From assembly GCA_023052935.1 (NCBI GenBank), contig CM041292.1, forward strand, positions 116,618,936-116,682,935: 64,000 bases of DNA. Reading direction: 5' to 3'. The notes beneath the pieces are model-generated. The model saw only the letters and a program-made list of their open reading frames with translations. It was not told the origin of the DNA and ran no database searches. Every line of letters begins with the position of its first letter. Within the stretch, counting starts at the first letter, position 1. Position numbers and translations under genes: made by a program. Shown piece by piece: positions 19,651 to 29,687 of this stretch. The stretch is from Piezodorus guildinii. Its lineage: Eukaryota > Arthropoda > Insecta > Hemiptera > Pentatomidae.

Positions 19651-22335
19651 ATGACCTCACCTAATTCCTTATCCATTCTCCTTTGGAATGCGAATGGTGT
19701 TAGAAATCACACTGACGAACTGACAGCGTTGTTGCAAGACAAAACAATTGACGTTGCACTTATTACTGAAACTAGACTAACCACTAAACAGCTTTTCAAA
19801 ATACCGCAGTACATAACATACCGTACAGACCACCCAGACGGCAAAGCTCATGCCGGTTCTGCTATCATTGTCCACCAATCCCTCTCTCATCATTTACTTC
19901 CACTTCCTACCTATGATTTCCTGCAAGCCACAGCAATAGTAATCAAGACTTTTTCCTATCCGGTAACTATTACATCAGCATATTGCCCTCCCAAACACTC
20001 CATTTCCAACACCGAATTTGCATCCTTCCTGGATTCCCTAGGAAATCATTTTATTCTGGGTGGAGATCTAAACGCCAAGCACCAGCAGTGGGGTTCTAGA
20101 ACCACGAATTCTCGTGGAAGAAATTTGCTGACTGCTCTGAATTCCCGAAATTTTAACCTCCTACCTCCTGACTCCCCTACCTACTGGCCAACAGATCCTA
20201 ACCGTAATCCAGATATCCTCGACTTCTTCATCCACAGCGGATTAGGCTCCCTGAACTATTCCGTAACTCGCCTTGATGAACTATCCTCTGACCATAGTCC
20301 ACTGATCCTTAAAGTATCCCTAACTCCTATTCCGAAACCCATTCCACCTTCATTTATCCGAGGCCCTGTCAACTGGAACCTCTTCCGCCAAATCCTCACC
20401 GATTATATTGACCTCAGTGTGACCCTCAAAACACCGGATGACCTTAATGATTCCGTCTACTCCTTTACTACCGCCATTCAGCAAGCTGTCTGGACTGCCT
20501 CCTCTCCTAAGCACTCCAATAGAACTCCTCAGCAAAACCATTTACCTCAACGCCTAGCTGACCTCATCCATGCAAAACGCCGAGCCAGATCATTATGGCA
20601 AAGAACCCGACACCCAACAGATCGCCGTTCCTATAACTTTTATTGTAGGCAATTAAAGCGGGAGTTGGCGACCTTCCGTTCCCAGTCCTTTAATTCCTAC
20701 CTCTCCTCTCTATCAGCCCGAGATAATTCCCTGTGGAATGTGACCAAAAAGATCCTCAAATACCACAAAGTTTCCCATCCTCTCCGGCGTGGTGATGACT
20801 CCTGGGCTGCGTCTGATGAAGATAAAGCCGAGGAATTCGCCACGCACCTCTCCAAAGTATTCACTCCTCACCCGGAATCCAACAGAAATCATACCACAAC
20901 AGTTCAAGAATTCCTTTTCTCACCAATACCTCTTTCCCTACCTCCTAAAGCTATTAATCCATCTGAGGTGAAATATCTTCTTCAAAAACTGACCCTTCGT
21001 AAATCCCCTGGACATGATCTCCTTACCCCCCAGATCCTGCGACAACTTCCCCAGAAAGCCATTATTTTTCTTACATACATCTACAACTGCATCCTTCGCA
21101 CCACCTATTTTCCTCTCTTATGGAAGCATTCCACAATCATTCTATTCCTAAAACCAGGTAAACCTTCCAGTAACACTTCATCCTACAGACCTATTAGTCT
21201 ACTCCCCATCCTCTCAAAAATCTTCGAAAAGCTCCTTCTAAAACGAATCCTGCCTATATTAGAATCTCACAACCTTCCTTCCCACCAGTTTGGTTTCCGT
21301 TCTCATCATTCCACTGTTCAACAAGGACTCCGAGTTGTAGACCATATTTCCTCAGCCCTCGAATGCAAAGAGTATTGTTCTGGTGCGTTTCTGGACATAG
21401 CGCAAGCTTTCGACCGGGTATGGCACGCTGGATTACTCTTCAAGCTTAAAACGCATTTACCCCAGTCTCTCTACCTCATTCTAAGATCCTATCTCTCAAA
21501 CCGCTCCTTTCAAGTTCGCTGTGGTGTAGAATTTTCCAACTTTTATCCCGTTGAGGCCGGTGTTCCTCAGGGCAGCGTCCTGGGACCCGTTCTCTACATC
21601 CTTTACACCGCTGATATTCCTAATCATCCTGACACCTTTCTGGCAACATTTGCAGACGACACCGCCATCCTATCATCCAGTTCCGATCCCGAAACAGCAT
21701 CCTTAATACTGCAAAGACACCTTTGTCTTATCGAAGACTGGTGTGGTGCTTGGCGCATAAAGGTGAACGAGGCCAAATGCAAACACGTAACCTTCACTCT
21801 TCGACGAAACTCCTGTCCGCCAGTTTACTTCAATTCCATTCCTATTTCTCCTTCAGATACAGTCCGCTATCTTGGCTTACTACTAGACAAAAGACTGACG
21901 TGGAACCCACATACAAGACTTAAAAGAAAAGAACTCAATCGACGATTCGGACAGTTATACAGACTATTAAACAGAAAATCTGAACTTACAGTTGAGAACA
22001 AATTATTAATTTATAAGACAATACTGAAGCCCATCTGGACCTACGGACTTGAACTGTGGGGGACAGCTAAACGTTCTAACATCAAACGCATTCAATCCTT
22101 TCAATCCAAAGTCCTCCGAATAATAGTAAATGCTCCTTATTATGTATCCAACTATACCTTGCACCACGACCTTAATGTTCCATTTATTTCAGACCTAATT
22201 CCATCCAAATTTTCCAAATTCCATCAGAACCTCATTCATCATCCTAATCCTTTAGCACGATCCCTATCCAGCTCCACTCATCCTTACAACCCACCTAGAA
22301 GGTTGAAACGGCAGTGGCCCCGAGATATATTGTAA
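19651..22335 (+). CDS. Jockey ORF2, endonuclease and reverse transcriptase
   Basis: 894 codons, close to the usual size for the clade. The APE-type endonuclease comes first: LLWNANGVRNH near the N-terminus, the catalytic Glu in ITETRL, GGDLNAKHQQWGS, and SSDHSPL with the catalytic His near residue 213. RT motifs follow in order: KSPGHDLLTP, SYRPISLLPILSKIFEKLL, HQFGFRSHHST, FLDIAQAFDRVWH, AGVPQGSVLGP, the active site FADDTAIL, and LGLLLDKRLTW. No RNase H is present, as expected for Jockey. The C-terminus ends PRRLKRQWPRDIL. ORF2 starts on the base after the ORF1 stop (TAAATG), so translation probably reinitiates after ORF1. No frameshift or stop was found. Confidence 0.9.
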   Translation: MTSPNSLSILLWNANGVRNHTDELTALLQDKTIDVALITETRLTTKQLFKIPQYITYRTDHPDGKAHAGSAIIVHQSLSHHLLPLPTYDFLQATAIVIKTFSYPVTITSAYCPPKHSISNTEFASFLDSLGNHFILGGDLNAKHQQWGSRTTNSRGRNLLTALNSRNFNLLPPDSPTYWPTDPNRNPDILDFFIHSGLGSLNYSVTRLDELSSDHSPLILKVSLTPIPKPIPPSFIRGPVNWNLFRQILTDYIDLSVTLKTPDDLNDSVYSFTTAIQQAVWTASSPKHSNRTPQQNHLPQRLADLIHAKRRARSLWQRTRHPTDRRSYNFYCRQLKRELATFRSQSFNSYLSSLSARDNSLWNVTKKILKYHKVSHPLRRGDDSWAASDEDKAEEFATHLSKVFTPHPESNRNHTTTVQEFLFSPIPLSLPPKAINPSEVKYLLQKLTLRKSPGHDLLTPQILRQLPQKAIIFLTYIYNCILRTTYFPLLWKHSTIILFLKPGKPSSNTSSYRPISLLPILSKIFEKLLLKRILPILESHNLPSHQFGFRSHHSTVQQGLRVVDHISSALECKEYCSGAFLDIAQAFDRVWHAGLLFKLKTHLPQSLYLILRSYLSNRSFQVRCGVEFSNFYPVEAGVPQGSVLGPVLYILYTADIPNHPDTFLATFADDTAILSSSSDPETASLILQRHLCLIEDWCGAWRIKVNEAKCKHVTFTLRRNSCPPVYFNSIPISPSDTVRYLGLLLDKRLTWNPHTRLKRKELNRRFGQLYRLLNRKSELTVENKLLIYKTILKPIWTYGLELWGTAKRSNIKRIQSFQSKVLRIIVNAPYYVSNYTLHHDLNVPFISDLIPSKFSKFHQNLIHHPNPLARSLSSSTHPYNPPRRLKRQWPRDIL

Positions 22336-22401
22336 ATACGTATGCTGGAGTTCTGACACTGGTCAGATTCTCCTCTCAAGTGCGGTGTGATTGAGGCTAT
22401 G

Positions 22402-22458
22402 GCGCCCTCACTTAGCTTCCGCTGGCTCTTACCAGTGATGCGGCTGAGAGGGAGGCGC
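22402..22458 (+). promoter_or_regulatory. Conserved 3' UTR hairpin of the Jockey family
   Basis: GCGCC and CTTAGC at the left pair with GCTGAG and GGCGC at the right, with an inner CTGG/CCAG. The same fold recurs at about 12878-12935, 23929-23987 and (minus) 54275-54335. Where this copy has a T-G wobble (CTTAGC/GCTGAG), the 23.9-kb copy has C-G (CTCAGC/GCTGAG), a compensatory change. A role in recognition by the element's own RT is an inference. Confidence 0.6.
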
Positions 22459-22799
22459 AGGGATCCTTTGGGCTCTGCTTGTCCTTCCACAAGTGGGGGG
22501 ACAAGCCCCGTCCGGGGTTCCCGAGCTGATTGTAAATATTGTACATAGGTATGAATGTGACATGTTTTGTTTATTTATTTGTTAACTTCATTTATTTGTA
22601 TTTATTTTGTCTACTTAATTTTGTTATTGTATACGTTTATTTATTTTGATTTTATTTTATGTAATTTGACTTTCCTTTTGTTTATATTGTAAATATTGTA
22701 TGAATGAGATCCTGTAGCACTATTATTATTGTCTATTATGACAAATTGTAATATATACGAATAAAAGAAATAAAAAAAAAAAAAAAAAAATAACATCAT

Positions 22800-24299
22800 T
22801 TACAGACCTATTAGCCTACTTCTGATCCTCTCAAATTTTTTCGAAAAGCTCATACTAAAACGAATCCTAGCCAAATTTCAAAATTTTCCTTTACATCAGG
22901 ATTTCGTTCTCAACATTCCACAGTTCAGCAAGGACTCCGAGTTGTGGACCACATTTCCTCCGCCCTTGAGTGCAAGAAGTACTGTTCGGGTGCCTTTCTG
23001 GACATAGCTCAAGCTTTAGAGCGGTGGCACCCGGGATTGCTCTTTAAGCTCAAAACCCATTTACCTCCATCCTTATACCTAATCCTCCGATCCTAATTAT
23101 CAAATCGCTCCTTCCGAGTTCGCATTGGTTCCGAATTTTCCAAACATTATATTGTTGAGGCCGGTGTTGGGGCCCGTCCGCCAATGACACCGCCATTTTA
23201 TCATCCGATTCAGATCCTGAAGTAGCATCGCTAAATCTCCAAAGGCACCTTTCCCTTGTCGAAGACTGGTGTAATGCTTGGCGTATTAAGGTGAACGAAA
23301 GCAAATGCACACACGTCACCTTCACCCTTCGACGTAAATTCCGTCCAATAGTTAATTTAAATTCCATACCGCTTCCTTCCTCAGACACAGTCCGGTATCT
23401 TGGCTTCTTACTAGACAAAAGGCTGACGTGGAACCCACATACAAGACTTAAAAGGATAGAACTCAACCACAGATTCGGCCAGTTATACACACTACTAAAC
23501 AGAAAATCTAATCTTAAAGTCGACAACAAATTACTAATATACAAGACAGTACTGAAACCTATATGGACCTACGGACTTGAACTATGGGGGACAACTAAAC
23601 ATTCTAACATCAAACGTATTCAATCCTTCCAATCCAAAGTCCTTCGAACAATAGTTAATGCTCCTTATTACGTTACCAACTGTACCCTACACCACGACCT
23701 CAATATTCCATTTATTTTAGATCTGGTACCATCCAAATTTTCCAAATTCCATCAGAACCTTCTTCATAATCCTAATCCTCTAGCTCAATCCCCCTCCAGC
23801 TCTACCTATCCCTACAATCCTCCTCGAAGATTGAAACGGCAGTGGCCCCGCGACATTTTGTAAACATTTATACCAAAGTTCTGACACTGGCCAGATTATC
23901 CACTCATTTACTGTATCTTTGTGGCTATTGCGCCCTAACTCAGCCTCCACCGGCTTACACCAGTGATACGGCTGAGAGAGAGGCGCTGGGATTTCTTGGA
24001 TTCGGCTTCTTCCCCGACTTGTGGAGGGAGAGGTCCAGTCTGGGGTCCCCTTAGCAGATTGTATATATTGTATATATAGCTAAGCTTGTTTGTATGATGT
24101 TTATTTATTTCCCAAGTTTGTATTTATCTCGACTTTAGGTTGTTGTTTTGATTTGTTTGAATTGATTCATTTCCGATTTTATGTAATTTGACTTTATCAT
24201 TATTTTTTGTATATATTGTATGAATGTGAACCACATCATTATTACTACTGTTCATTATGAAACAAATTGTAATAAATCTCAATAAACAAATAAAAAAAA
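22800..24299 (+). pseudogene. Second Jockey copy, 5'-truncated and decayed
   Basis: Starts inside the RT region (ACAGACCTATTAG, matching about 21185 of the full copy) and runs through the 3' UTR to an A-rich tail at 24285-24299. Several frameshifts and stops occur before 23290. A deletion near 23167-23185 removes the stretch that holds PQGSVLGP and the FADD active site. From 23291 to 23863 a 190-codon frame is open and matches the ORF2 C-terminus. Flanking TAACATCAT (22791-22799) and TTACATCAT (24300-24308) form a target duplication with one mismatch. Confidence 0.85.
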
Positions 24300-24490
24300 T
24301 TACATCATATTAAAGTTATGAAATGAAATGTTTTAGTATCATATGGAACGAAATCAAATGTGTAATTTAGTATCTAGAAAATAATTATATTTCTTAATCG
24401 CATTTTTAAAGGACTTGAGTGTCCATTAGATAAAATCAAACAGAAGATTTAGATAAAACTAAATGATGAGAATACAAATGAGTAAAAAAA
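24300..24490 (+). mobile_element. MITE, right part (split copy)
   Basis: Aligns with 62061-62270 of the intact MITE: CATCATATTAAAGTTATGAA, GGAACGAAA, GGACTTGAG, CATTAGATAA.ATCAAA, CTAAATGATGAGAATACAAA. The right inverted end is lost or unrecognisable. It continues 17987-18010 across about 6.3 kb of inserted Jockey DNA. Confidence 0.8.
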
Positions 24491-25010
24491 TCAATTTAGT
24501 GAAAAATTTCCTAATTTAGTGAACAAAAAAAAAAAACATATTTACTTGCATTTATTATATTTTTAGAAATAATTGTGTTTCCTTAAGCAATTCAATCAAG
24601 TTATCCACAGTATTACTTGAGTCTTTTAAAACTGAACCCATACTTAGGGAGCATTTGTAGATAATAATCTCTGTTGTTAGATTATTTAATCATAAATAAA
24701 TGTTTCCATCGAAACTAAATATAATTTTTTGACTTTTTTTTTAACTTATACTTTCTTTAAATGTTCCTTAATTTAATTTAACAACGAAAGTAGGTTAAAG
24801 TCGTATGTTACGCACACCAATTTAAAAAAAAAAAAAATTAATGGAAACTAACTAGCTTAGTTTACAATTATTTGCTTCGTTTATAATACTAATCATTCAT
24901 CACTATCATCTTCACAACAAGAAAATAAATTCAGTTTATTTTAATAAACATTTATAAAACGAGATGGAATCAAGGGGGAATGATTATAAATATTTCTTTA
25001 ACAAAATTTT
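24491..25010. other. Unassigned AT-rich DNA
   Basis: A run-rich sequence with no gene or clear repeat. 24788-24815 (AAAGTCGTATGTTACGCACA) is reminiscent of a HINE 5' end on the minus strand and may be a small remnant. Confidence 0.35.
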
Positions 25011-25405
25011 CTTTCCCCCTGACTCCAGAAAAGGAATAAGAGGAAAAAAAGAAAGTGGATTTTCTTTTTTCAGGAGGAAAATGTAGCGGGGTCGGGTATT
25101 TTGCAGACAATAGAAGAGGAAGGGTTTGCCGGCCGTTTCCATTCCTGTTTGGGAGCCGGGCTAGAGATTGTTTCTGTAAAAGGGGAGGAAGAGAGTGCTA
25201 TGGCTGATAGCCTCCTGAATATTACAGTTAGGGCTGCGGATCTAATCCAGGTGTTATCTACCTCCAGGATTAGTCGGGGGCTAAACCTGACTTGGGCAAC
25301 TCTACCGTGTAACGGCTCCTCTATGGCGGCATATACCCTCCATCTCCCTCCAATATTCCTCTCTACACCGGTTATCTATCAAGTTCATCGCCTATTCACA
25401 GACCT
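25010..25405. other. GC-richer island, no gene recognised
   Basis: Contains a 102-codon plus-strand frame (25101-25409) with no recognised domain. No splice context or repeat counterpart was found. Candidate conserved non-coding host DNA. Confidence 0.35.
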
Positions 25406-25599
25406 ATAAAATTCTATACCGTTCGAGTCACATTACTACGTTCGGATAATTAAAGTATGTGTAAATTATCTTTAAGTTTAAGAAAATCTTGAGGTTGATT
25501 TCCTGTTGCATTTTTCCTTTATAGGGATTAAAACTTATCCTCGCGTGTATTTCATAATCAAAACGTTTAAGCATTTTAGATACCACTTAAATAAAAAAA

Positions 25600-26329
25600 A
25601 TCTGGTGCGAGCAACACACAACTTTCACTTACCTACGTTTTTAGAATCGATTAAAGAATTTTCAAATACAGTAAGAGATAAAAATGAGTGAAACCATTAA
25701 AGAAATATTTAAATGGAATTTCTGTAGATGTGTTTTATTAAAAAATCTATTATCTATCTATTATTATCTAAAATAATCACTTAGTTTTATCGGCTTTTCA
25801 TCACTTTCTATTAACTTTTAAAAGCTTGTGTATAAGATAATATTTTTTCTAAAATCTTTAGCTTTCCAATGGTATATTATACATGTATATTACTGTTCTT
25901 AAGTTAAAAAACTAAAAATTACTTTAAAAAAATATACTTTTCAGTTTTTTCCTTTAGTTGTGTATTGAATTGATTCAATTTATATATTTACCTGTTTTTT
26001 ATCAATGGTAACAAGATAATATATTTATTTTTATACAAACAACAAAATTAAAGGTACTTTAGAAGAAGAAAATTTAAAATACCGGCATTTAAGCCCTGTC
26101 AGACTATTTTAATCAAAATGAAACCTACATGATATTAAAGCTTATTGAATTTTACATCGATATAGCGAGTTTAGTCCAAATTGTCGCAACCGTTTTTGTG
26201 AAATTCATAAAAAGATGCAATATGCATGGAATAAACTGGCTCTTCTTGTTAGCCGATTATGATAAAGAAGTTTTTGTAACATCTCGGGCGTATAGTAGTC
26301 TAGGACTTTTCGTTTCCGCCCGGGAGTTA

Positions 26330-26367
<38 letters not shown>

Positions 26368-26516
26368 GCGCACGCAAACAAACACACTGACCTTTTTGCG
26401 GGACTTGGTTATTAGGACTCAGGGGACCCTAAAACGTGTATTTCCGTTAAAAACTGGAATTCGAAAATTTTCACGATCGCAATACTTTCCCTTACTATAT
26501 ATAGTAAGTGAAAGTA
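25600..26516 (+). mobile_element. HINE repeat, intact reference copy (copy 5)
   Basis: About 917 bp from ATCTGGTGCGAGCAACACAC to GTGAAAGTAA. Features in order: a subterminal CTTTCACTTAC at the 5' end, AT-rich body, a CA microsatellite (26332-26365), CCTTTTTGCGGGACTTGG, TTTTCACGATCGCAATACTT, the palindrome CTTACTATATATAGTAAG, and GTAAGTGAAAG, the exact inverted complement of the 5' motif. This plan (subterminal inverted repeats, central microsatellite, 3' stem-loop, no ORF) is that of Helentron-associated or DINE-1-like non-autonomous elements. Exact ends and insertion rule are not settled. Confidence 0.75.
26332..26365. repeat. (CA)n microsatellite inside HINE
   Basis: A CA tract followed by CGCG and a CA-variant; found at the homologous position in copies at 16459, 29816 and 30716. 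Confidence 0.9.
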
Positions 26517-26763
26517 ACAAAAGTGTGTTAAGGTGGACATAAATGTTCACCTCTCAATGAGACAGAAGAAGAAAAAAATGATAAGATTTCGATGATGTAA
26601 CGAAATACAAAGACAGATGGTTCTATTGCAGAAAGGAACATAACTAAAATAAGGCGATTGGATTTCACAAATAAAATTTTAAACATTTAAAAGAGCACAC
26701 ACTGCCTTCCATTTCTCACCCAATCACTTTATTTCATAAGCTTTTTATCAGTTTTTCATATTA

Positions 26764-26799
26764 GTCGACGTTTCGGGGCTGTTTCCCCATTTTCAAGAC
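26764..26799 (-). ncRNA. Hammerhead-like motif, decayed core
   Basis: On the minus strand: CTTGAAAA, GGGG, loop, CCCC, GAAACGTCGAC. Stem II and GAAA are intact. The CUGANGA box carries two changes compared with consensus. Same subfamily as 16773-16808. Confidence 0.4.
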
Positions 26800-26964
26800 A
26801 TTCCTTTTCCATTATATAATTACTGCATCACATTTCACCGTTCATTCCATCTCATAACACACTGCTACCTGTCCATATTGGTGTTCATTGGCTCACTGTT
26901 TCTCCATTTTAAAATTTTAAGTTCTAAAAACCTTAATAAGTAATCAATATATCTTGAATAATAA

Positions 26965-27860
26965 AAAAGTAAATTATACCTTTGCTGGTGATACAGCACT
27001 TCTTTCTTCGCACAGAGATTGCACTATAGCTTCTATTTCCTTAAAAAAACATTTATTTGACCTAGAAATGTAATTTAAAAATGGAAAATAAAAATTAATT
27101 TCTCCAAATCTAGCCATGTGAACTTTTCTTTGCGGAAAGGCACTTGTCCAGCAGTGAAAATCGCAACAATGCAGTACCTTCAAAAATCTACGTACGATAC
27201 CTCGGACTATATCTGGATAAAAGACTAAAATGGAACATACATGCGAAATTAAAGCGACAAGAATTAACAAGAGATTACATACAACTTTCACATCTATTGG
27301 ATTACAGTTTACCAATAAATTTACGAAACGAGCGACTAATATACACGACTCTACTGGGACCAATATATGGAGCAGAACTTTGGGATTTTGCAAAACCCAT
27401 ACACAGAAACAAAATACAAACAACTCAGTCCGAAATTTTACGAAAAATTGTTCACGCGCCATCGTGTGTTCGAATCACACGACACACAATGACACAAACA
27501 TTCCAATAGTAAATTCTTATATTCACGGCAAGTATAACACGTTTCATTCTTCGACACCTCACCATCCAAATCAACTTTTTTCTTCCCTTCCTTCCTCCAT
27601 GTTACCAGGGTAGACCCAAAGAAGATTTAAAAGACGATGGCCGAGATATCTTTTAAACTAAAAATTTAGGAGGAAGATAAATAAATACCTCACATTCGCT
27701 GGATGCACAGCAACGCAGTTGCTAATAAAAACAATAATAATAAAGTAAATAACTTACCCGACGATACAGCTTAAAAAAAAAATCTATAAGACAATAGTGA
27801 TTGGCACCCTCTGCTGGCTTTCATCAGTAACGCGGTTAAGAATTTTGGATTAATATTCGT
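26965..27860 (+). pseudogene. Jockey-like LINE fragment, RT active-site region to 3' UTR
   Basis: The frame near 26975 gives TFAGDTALLSS, the RT active-site motif with the first Asp of FADD replaced by Gly. From 27195 it reads VRYLGLYLDKRLKWNIH and then a C-terminal Jockey ORF2 region broken by frameshifts near 27230-27500. It ends RRFKRRWPRY..L before a stop near 27655. The 3' part (about 27805-27850, CACCCTCTGCTGGCTTTCAT) resembles half of the family hairpin. Diverged from the full-length copy, so an older or sister lineage. Confidence 0.75.
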
Positions 27861-27879
27861 TAATAGGATGAAATGGATG

Positions 27880-29165
27880 TCACTGATTTTAAGAACGAGG
27901 TCGCTAAAAAGCTCAGGATTTTGAAATGTATCTGAAATTCAAACTGGAGTAGCGATATAAAGTCTCTTATACAAATTTATGAGTCCATAATAAAAAATAA
28001 TCAGACTATGTATCCCAAACATATGAAACAGCAAGCTGAAGATGTTGGATTCTGTACGAATTTTTGCTGGAACTTTTCGAACTTCTGCAGTTGAAAGCAT
28101 TTATGTGAAAGCAACCATCCTTACAGTTTAGATGAGATTATTTTCCACTTATATAGGGTACCAGATTGAAAGTTTCTTATCATCACCTATTAGCTCCTTC
28201 TCTATTCACTAAAAAGTTCGAAAGTCGTGGGGTCAAGTCTATTGAGAAACCCTTCCAGAGACGAATCAATCAAGCATTAACTCGAATAGATATACGCCTG
28301 CATAATATAAGATGTGTCGCTGAACTGAAATTCCCTCGCAAACACAAAGAAAGACCAAGCATAGACAGATCGATGGCCAGACTGAGTAAAATGCTTCCTA
28401 TAGAAATACAGAACTCCAAAATGGAAGATGGCTGTGCTGTTTACAGTAAAGATAAACAGCTCATGTATAAGCTACCTGAAGGGAGCTCTGTCTTCTCAGG
28501 GGAAGCCACTCCTATGATGATGGCTTTAAAATGTATAGAAAATCTACAAAAAAACTTGTTGTAACAGACTTTTGGTGTTTGCTGTATGCCATCGACAGAT
28601 AAACGCCAACCAACGCAATAATCCGAGAAATAATAAATGAGTGTTGGGAAATAAAACTCCGAGATATACATATTGTTCTGCTATGGGTACCAGCACCTCG
28701 AGGATTGAAAAAAGCTGATCAAGCAGGCAATACTAGTCAACAATCAAAAGATTGGGCGCTTCAATCGAAAAAAATATTGCTTTTGGATTGGACAGGAAAG
28801 TGGAAAAGGTGACAAAGAAAGTTAGGAGCAGTTAAACCTAATTAAAAAAAGTGAAAAACTAGCTCCAGACCGTCAAGGAGGGAAGATATACTATGTAGAC
28901 TGATAATTGGTCATAGTCAATTTATACATGGATACTTCCTAACCGTTGGAATCACCCACTTGCATAAAATTTGACAAAGTCCTACAAACTATCAAACACT
29001 TGTTATTAGAGTGCACTCAATATGAGTATTCGAGGAAAAAGGTAGAATTGTCATTTACCTTGGAAAAACTACTCAGCAGCGATGACAAACAGATATCCAT
29101 ACTGTTGGACTACTTAAAGATTGTAGAGTACTACCAAAGGATATGATTTATCATAATGACGCTGT
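27880..29165 (+). pseudogene. I-clade LINE relic: RT end, RNase H, finger
   Basis: Pieces in order: EVAKKLRILK..NSNW.SDIKSL (about 27895-27960); an ..RTSAVESIYV-like stretch near 28080; a frame 28166-28564 with DGCAVYSKD..YKLPEGSSVFSGEA, the RNase H start with the catalytic Glu in GEA; after a stop and frameshift LWVPAPRG..KKADQAGN (His of PxHxG lost); then TIKHLLLECTQY near 28990, the His and Cys end of the post-RNase H finger. Many stops, no intact domain. The end (about 29165) is placed after the last matching frame. Confidence 0.7.
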
Positions 29166-29169
29166 AGGG

Positions 29170-29685
29170 TAGAGGCTGACACACAAATATATTTTTATTA
29201 AATAACAGAAGGTCTTAAGTATTTTAATTAACTTCATTTTAGAGAGTTTTATATGTTAATTTAGTTTATAACAACGACAGCAAGGGAATGTAAAAACGTA
29301 AAAATGTAATAATGGGAGCTTAGCAAAGACCACTCTTTAGAAATGTTAACATCTATTCTGATATTTTTGTTCTCACTAAGCCAAATGAAATATTATTTGC
29401 TCATAAAAGAAAATTATTGGAAAAAGCTCTTTTCCAAAAATGAGTCAAACATTTATTGGTTCAAAACAACTTTTTTTTTTTCAAAAAGAACCTGTTTTGA
29501 TTTGAGGGACCATGTTATCGGTTTATTATTTTCAATAATGAATCTTTGTAATATTCAAAAATAAATAAACCCTTCCCCTTAAAATTTGAAGGCTTACGTT
29601 TCAAGATACGTAGAACCCGAATAACGAATAAATAAAAGTCCGTTTGTCCGCCGTCCGCGGCATGTCTCGAAAACTACCTCACCAT
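29170..29685. other. Unassigned AT-rich DNA
   Basis: No gene recognised; the first 150 bp may be 3' UTR of the preceding I-clade relic. Confidence 0.35.
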
Positions 29686-29687
29686 TT

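Larger units (their letters stand above)
18011..22790 (+). mobile_element. Full-length Jockey-clade non-LTR retrotransposon
   Basis: The order is 5' UTR (about 18011-18333), ORF1, ORF2, a 3' UTR with a strong hairpin (about 22402-22458), and a poly(A) tail (to 22790) preceded by AATAAAAG. The start is placed after TAACATC (18004-18010), which recurs after the tail (22791-22797) and is read as the target duplication. Both ORFs are open over their whole length. Two old copies of the family lie at 22800-24300 and 60640-61310, and a 4-kb minus-strand copy at 53949-57923. Clade assignment rests on APE endonuclease plus RT without RNase H and a zinc-knuckle ORF1. Confidence 0.85.

Noticed and set aside
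26129..26542. 137-codon frame across the CA microsatellite
   Set aside because: Lies wholly within the HINE repeat; other copies of the repeat do not preserve it.
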